Origin: Patescibacteria group bacterium
GTDB lineage: Bacteria > Patescibacteriota > Minisyncoccia > Minisyncoccales > JAGOPM01
Assembly (NCBI GenBank): GCA_022710815.1
Contig: JAKLGF010000021.1
Location: 1-6,787 of the forward strand
DNA length: 6,787 bases
Direction: 5' to 3'
The position numbers were made by a program, and so were the translations under genes. Positions 4,124 to 6,787 of this stretch are shown here, in pieces. Position 1 is the stretch's first letter; every line of letters begins with the position of its first letter. The notes beneath the pieces were generated by a model. That model saw nothing but the letters and a program-made list of their open reading frames with translations. It ran no database searches and was not told the DNA's origin.

Positions 4124-4800
4124 TATGATTTTGTATTCTTGTCTTTGTAGTCTTGGATTTTTTTATGATCCCCTGATAATAGCACTTTAGGCACTCTCCA
4201 AGATTTGCCTTCTTTGGTTTTGAAAACCTCGGGCCTGGTGTATTGGGGATATTCCAAAATCTTTTTGCCATTAACAATATTGTGTGACTCGCTTTCTAAA
4301 GATGCGCTCTTAATCACTCCGGGCATTAATCTGGCAATAGAGTCCACTACTATCATGGCTGGGATCTCTCCTCCAGTTAAAACATAGTCCCCTATTGATA
4401 CTTCCTCATCAGCAATGTTTTTAGCCACTCTTTCATCTACTCCTTCATATCTTCCGCAGATCATAACAATTCTGTCATATTTAGCCCACTTCTGAGCCAT
4501 TTGCTGATTAAATCTTTTTCCTTTGGCAGAAAAAAGAATAATTCTAGTTTTTTTCTTATCCTTAATCTTTTTCTGAATCTTTTTAATAGCTAAGTAAATT
4601 GGTTCTAATTTTAAAATCATGCCTGCGCCTCCTGAGAATGGCTTATCATCCACACTCTTGTAATTATCAGAAGTAAACTGCCTTAAATCATGAATATTGA
4701 TTTTAATGGCTTTTTGCTTTTGGGCGCGTGCAACAATGCTCGTATTAAAATACGAGTCAAAAATTGAGGGGAAAATTGTAACAATATCAAAGTTTAGCAT
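4120..4800 (-). CDS. trmD: tRNA (guanine37-N1)-methyltransferase
   Basis: A 226-residue SPOUT-class methyltransferase that uses S-adenosylmethionine to make m1G37 in tRNAs with G at 36 and 37, which prevents +1 frameshifting. Family motifs are clear: PFSGGAGM (54-61), ICGRYEGVDERV (114-125), SIGDYVLTGGE (135-145, in the knot that binds the cofactor) and YPQYTRPE (184-191). Arg157 corresponds to the conserved Arg154 of E. coli. By my alignment the catalytic Asp169 position is taken by Glu171 in a loop about 3 residues longer. Length is slightly below the usual 240-255. The start is ATG at 4798-4800; only a weak AGAG stands before it. It ends in tandem stops TGA-TAA. None of the three tRNAs here has G37, so they are not its substrates. 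It follows khpA without the usual rimM. Confidence 0.97.
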   Translation of the reverse strand: MLNFDIVTIFPSIFDSYFNTSIVARAQKQKAIKINIHDLRQFTSDNYKSVDDKPFSGGAGMILKLEPIYLAIKKIQKKIKDKKKTRIILFSAKGKRFNQQMAQKWAKYDRIVMICGRYEGVDERVAKNIADEEVSIGDYVLTGGEIPAMIVVDSIARLMPGVIKSASLESESHNIVNGKKILEYPQYTRPEVFKTKEGKSWRVPKVLLSGDHKKIQDYKDKNTKSY

Positions 4801-4812
4801 ACTCTGAAAAGA

Positions 4813-4842
4813 AAACTGCGCTATTTAATAATAGCACAGTTT
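4813..4842 (-). promoter_or_regulatory. Terminator-like hairpin in the trmD leader, possible attenuator
   Basis: A 13-bp stem (one G-U in minus-strand RNA) with loop ATTA, followed by TTTTCTTTTC, lies between khpA and trmD and ends 12 nt before the trmD ATG. The shape is that of an intrinsic terminator, so trmD would depend on read-through. The upstream arm and loop also contain TGCTATTAT (4828-4836), an extended -10 that could start a short trmD transcript near 4821, but no matching -35 is seen. Confidence 0.6.
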
Positions 4843-4867
4843 CCGTAAATAACGTAATTAAGGTCTA

Positions 4868-5188
4868 TTAGATTTTGAAATCGTCTAAACCGTCACCGAT
4901 AGATTCTGTAGGTGTAGAGCGTCTTGGGGCTCTTCCTCCTTCAGGTTCTTCAATCTTTAAGTTGATTCTAGCATGGTTGCGTAAACCAACAATTCTGACC
5001 AAAGTTCTAATTGCTTTTGCAGTAGAACCATTGCGTCCGATCAATTGACCCATATCTTCTGGGTGAACCTTTAATGTGAGTAAGACTCCCATTTCATCTA
5101 CTGTTCTTGAAATCTTAACGTCTTCCTTGTGATCAACCAAAGTTCTGACGATATATTCAAGAAATTCCTGATCTGAATATTTTTCCAT
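4868..5188 (-). CDS. khpA: KH-domain RNA-binding protein KhpA
   Basis: A 106-residue small KH-domain protein (YlqC/KhpA family). The N-terminal helix (about 6-20) resembles family starts, and the GxxG RNA-binding loop is Gly51-Arg-Asn-Gly54 within LIGRNGSTAKAIRTLVR, followed by strand and helix to about residue 80. In other bacteria KhpA binds RNA broadly, often with KhpB, and affects cell division and sRNA biology; that role is transferred by family only. The usual protein ends near residue 75-80. This one has about 25 extra, probably disordered residues with an RAPRR basic patch and an acidic GDGLDDFKI end. The start is ATG at 5186-5188, with a weak purine-rich GAAAAGA upstream. The position between rpsP and trmD is the classical one. 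No symbol-independent doubt remains about the KH fold; the function is less sure. Confidence 0.92.
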   Translation of the reverse strand: MEKYSDQEFLEYIVRTLVDHKEDVKISRTVDEMGVLLTLKVHPEDMGQLIGRNGSTAKAIRTLVRIVGLRNHARINLKIEEPEGGRAPRRSTPTESIGDGLDDFKI

Positions 5189-5237
5189 ATCTTTTCAGTT
5201 AAACAATGGGTTTAATTTACTCTCTCTTATCGACCTT

Positions 5238-5258
5238 TATTAACCAAAACGGTTAATA
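5238..5258 (-). other. Hairpin in the rpsP-khpA gap
   Basis: An 8-bp stem (tattaacc / ggttaata) with a 5-nt loop in the 90-nt gap. No T-tract follows on the minus strand (AAGG follows), so it is probably a leader or processing stem, not a terminator. Confidence 0.4.
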
Positions 5259-5278
5259 GCAATGTAAAAATTCTATCC

Positions 5279-5566
5279 TTACTTGGCAGCTTCTGCTTTC
5301 TTCTTCTTGTGGACAGGCTTCTTGGTTCCAGAAACAACTCCTTCTTCAACAAAGAGGTTGTAAACAGTTCCTGATGGTTGTGCGCCATTCTTAAGCCAGT
5401 ATTGGATTCTTTCCACCTTCAAAGATCTCTCCTTGGTTTTAGGATTGTAATAACCAAGCTCTTCTAAGGAAGAACCGGCCTGGGCAGATTTGCGCTTGTC
5501 ATTAACAACAATCTTGAAAAATGCCTGTTTCTTTTTTCCTACTCTGTGGTATCTAATGCTTAACAT
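5279..5566 (-). CDS. rpsP: 30S ribosomal protein bS16
   Basis: A 95-residue small-subunit ribosomal protein. The start MLSIRYHRVGKKKQAFFKIV matches the family N-terminus, followed by the core LGYYNP (37-42) and ERIQYWLKNGAQPS (52-65). The C-terminal 17 residues are Lys/Ala-rich and probably disordered. bS16 binds 16S rRNA early in 30S assembly. The ATG at 5564-5566 is 4 nt after the rnc stop, with only a weak GGAAA upstream, suggesting coupled translation. It heads the rpsP-khpA-trmD part of the cluster. No oddities in the core. Confidence 0.97.
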   Translation of the reverse strand: MLSIRYHRVGKKKQAFFKIVVNDKRKSAQAGSSLEELGYYNPKTKERSLKVERIQYWLKNGAQPSGTVYNLFVEEGVVSGTKKPVHKKKKAEAAK

Positions 5567-5570
5567 GTTT

Positions 5571-6278
5571 TTATTTCCATTTTTTGATTTCTAAACCTTT
5601 TTTTGCTGCTTCCTGCTCTGCTTCCTGTTTTGAGGAACCCTCGCCGGTAGCAATTAATTGTTCTTCTAAATATACTCCAATTTTAAAATGTTTGTCATGG
5701 TCTGGACCCCATTCTTCTATCAGCTTGTAAACTGGGGTGATCTTTTCAGCTTCCTGGGCCTTTTCCTGGAAATAGCTCTTGGAATCAAGAAATCTCTTTT
5801 CCTGGATAATGGCTTCTAGCTCTTCTTTTATCAATCTGTTCTCTATGAAATTTTTACATATTCCAAGCCCTTGGTCAAGGTACATGGCTCCAATAAATGA
5901 TTCAAAAGTATTGGCTAAAATGAACTGTCTGGACTTGCCTGTTTCCTTTTGTTCTCCCTTGGAAAGCAGTAAATAATCTTCAAAGCCCAATTGATCAGCC
6001 TTTTGAGAGAGAATGGTTGAATTAACCAAAGCTGCCCTCCAGCTGGTCAGAGTGCCTTCATTATCTTCTGGGTAATTGTAGAAAAGATAGCTGGTAACTA
6101 CTAATTCTAAAACAGCGTCTCCCAAGAATTCCAATCTTTCATTGTGGTCTAAAGCAAATTCCTTGTTTTCATTGAGAAACGATCTATGCACAAAAGCAGT
6201 GACAAGGAGATCCTTGTCTTTGAAATTAATGTCTAATTGTTTTTCCAATTCCTGGAATTTATCCGTTATCTTGTTCAT
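5571..6278 (-). CDS. rnc: Ribonuclease III
   Basis: A 235-residue endonuclease for double-stranded RNA, acting in rRNA precursor and mRNA processing. The N-terminal RNase III domain has the signature NERLEFLGD (46-54) with Glu47, Glu50 and Asp54 (E. coli Glu38, Glu41, Asp45), and a second metal-site motif [16 protein letters not shown] (122-137) with Glu126 (E. coli Glu117). The position of E. coli Asp114 is Asn123. The C-terminal dsRNA-binding domain spans about 165-232 and ends in [16 protein letters not shown]. Length is normal (E. coli 226). The start is ATG at 6276-6278, 20 nt inside the end of nusB, with a weak purine stretch (GAAAGAAG) before it. It is co-transcribed with nusB upstream and rpsP 4 nt downstream. 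This places an rRNA-processing nuclease with an rRNA antitermination factor and a 30S protein. Confidence 0.97.
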   Translation of the reverse strand: MNKITDKFQELEKQLDINFKDKDLLVTAFVHRSFLNENKEFALDHNERLEFLGDAVLELVVTSYLFYNYPEDNEGTLTSWRAALVNSTILSQKADQLGFEDYLLLSKGEQKETGKSRQFILANTFESFIGAMYLDQGLGICKNFIENRLIKEELEAIIQEKRFLDSKSYFQEKAQEAEKITPVYKLIEEWGPDHDKHFKIGVYLEEQLIATGEGSSKQEAEQEAAKKGLEIKKWK

Positions 6279-6747
6279 CTTCTTTCTCTTCTGTAACTTC
6301 TTCTTGAGCTTCTTCCTCTCCGGATTCAGCCTTCATCTGTTTGTATACTGTTCCTAAAACTCCATTAATGAATCGGCCGGAGCTTTCTTCTCCAAAAGCT
6401 TTGCCTAATTCAATAGCCTCGTTGATTGCCACTTTGGGAGGAACTGCCTCTTTGTTGCCAAAAAGCAATTCATAGAGTCCCAGTCTTAAAACATTGCGGT
6501 CCACAATTCCAATTTGTTCAATTGGCCACTGAGGAGCAGCTGCTGCAATAATCTGGTCAATCTTTTCCAAATTCTTGGAAACTCCATTCAAAAGCTCGGT
6601 CACAAAATCTGTATCCTTCAATCCTTGGGCAAATTCTTCAAAATTTCTTTGAGAAATATTTTCTAATTCCCCTGGTTGTCTGCCATTAAAGTCCCATTCA
6701 AACAATGACTGCATGGCAATTGATCTAGCAAGATGTCTGGAGGCCAT
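6259..6747 (-). CDS. nusB: Transcription antitermination factor NusB
   Basis: A 162-residue all-helical protein that binds boxA RNA together with NusE (ribosomal protein uS10) and keeps RNA polymerase processive through rRNA operons. Family motifs are [13 protein letters not shown] (7-19), [15 protein letters not shown] (82-96), [17 protein letters not shown] (103-119) and [11 protein letters not shown] (126-136). The core ends near residue 138; the remaining ~24 residues form an acidic Glu-rich tail ([18 protein letters not shown]) beyond the usual length. The last 20 nt overlap the start of rnc, so the tail codons double as the rnc ribosome-binding region. The start is the ATG at 6745-6747, right before the family's expected first residues. 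No Shine-Dalgarno is visible in the 40 AT-rich bases to the window edge, and no convincing promoter either. Confidence 0.96.
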   Translation of the reverse strand: MASRHLARSIAMQSLFEWDFNGRQPGELENISQRNFEEFAQGLKDTDFVTELLNGVSKNLEKIDQIIAAAAPQWPIEQIGIVDRNVLRLGLYELLFGNKEAVPPKVAINEAIELGKAFGEESSGRFINGVLGTVYKQMKAESGEEEAQEEVTEEKEDEQDNG

Positions 6748-6787
6748 ATATAAAGTTTAAAATATGCTAAAAATGATTAATAAAATT

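Noticed and set aside
4020..4277. Minus-strand frame overlapping the trmD end and tRNA-Tyr leader
   Set aside because: It lies in another frame of trmD and runs across the tRNA-Tyr promoter; composition is not protein-like.
6748..6787. A promoter for nusB
   Set aside because: The 40 bases are AT-rich with many weak -10 look-alikes but no convincing -35/-10 pair, and the window ends here.

Overview
The window is a compact, AT-rich chromosomal segment of a bacterium. All identifiable genes but one lie on the minus strand, intergenic gaps are short, and genes end in classical hairpin terminators. The standard genetic code fits: the major ORFs run uninterrupted and the tRNA-Trp anticodon is CCA. 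The gene set suggests a small-genome lineage, possibly Candidate Phyla Radiation/Patescibacteria. Pointers are the Cys-paired short-repeat protein, the stripped-down rpsP-trmD cluster without rimM, and several proteins of no recognisable family. This placement is inference; no 16S gene is present.

Right part (about 4100-6747, minus): a housekeeping RNA and translation cluster read in the order nusB, rnc, rpsP, khpA, trmD. NusB is an antitermination factor, RNase III processes rRNA and dsRNA, bS16 is a small-subunit protein, KhpA is a KH-domain RNA-binding protein and TrmD makes m1G37 in tRNA. nusB and rnc overlap, and rnc and rpsP are 4 nt apart. A terminator-like hairpin sits 12 nt before the trmD start and could attenuate its expression. 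rimM, normally between khpA and trmD, is absent, and rplS does not follow trmD.

Middle (about 1930-4100, minus): tRNA-Tyr with its own promoter, leader hairpin and terminator. Next is a two-gene unit with a divergent adenylate-kinase-family P-loop kinase (TTG start, strong Shine-Dalgarno) coupled to an unknown 134-residue protein, ended by a terminator. A predicted six-helix membrane protein follows, whose extended -10 lies almost on its start codon.

Left part (1-1930): a HAD-superfamily phosphatase (TTG start, strong Shine-Dalgarno) whose near-consensus promoter lies inside the end of the membrane-protein gene. After its terminator comes a tRNA-Thr, rpmG, tRNA-Trp unit with its own promoter. 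This resembles the tRNA/rpmG arrangement that usually precedes secE-nusG, but here the unit ends at a bidirectional terminator. Converging on it from the window edge is the 3' end of a plus-strand gene for a protein of tandem ~26-residue repeats, each with two cysteines.

No CRISPR array, transposase, integrase or prophage gene was seen. The least-explained items are the Cys-paired repeat protein, the kinase/unknown pair and the trmD leader.
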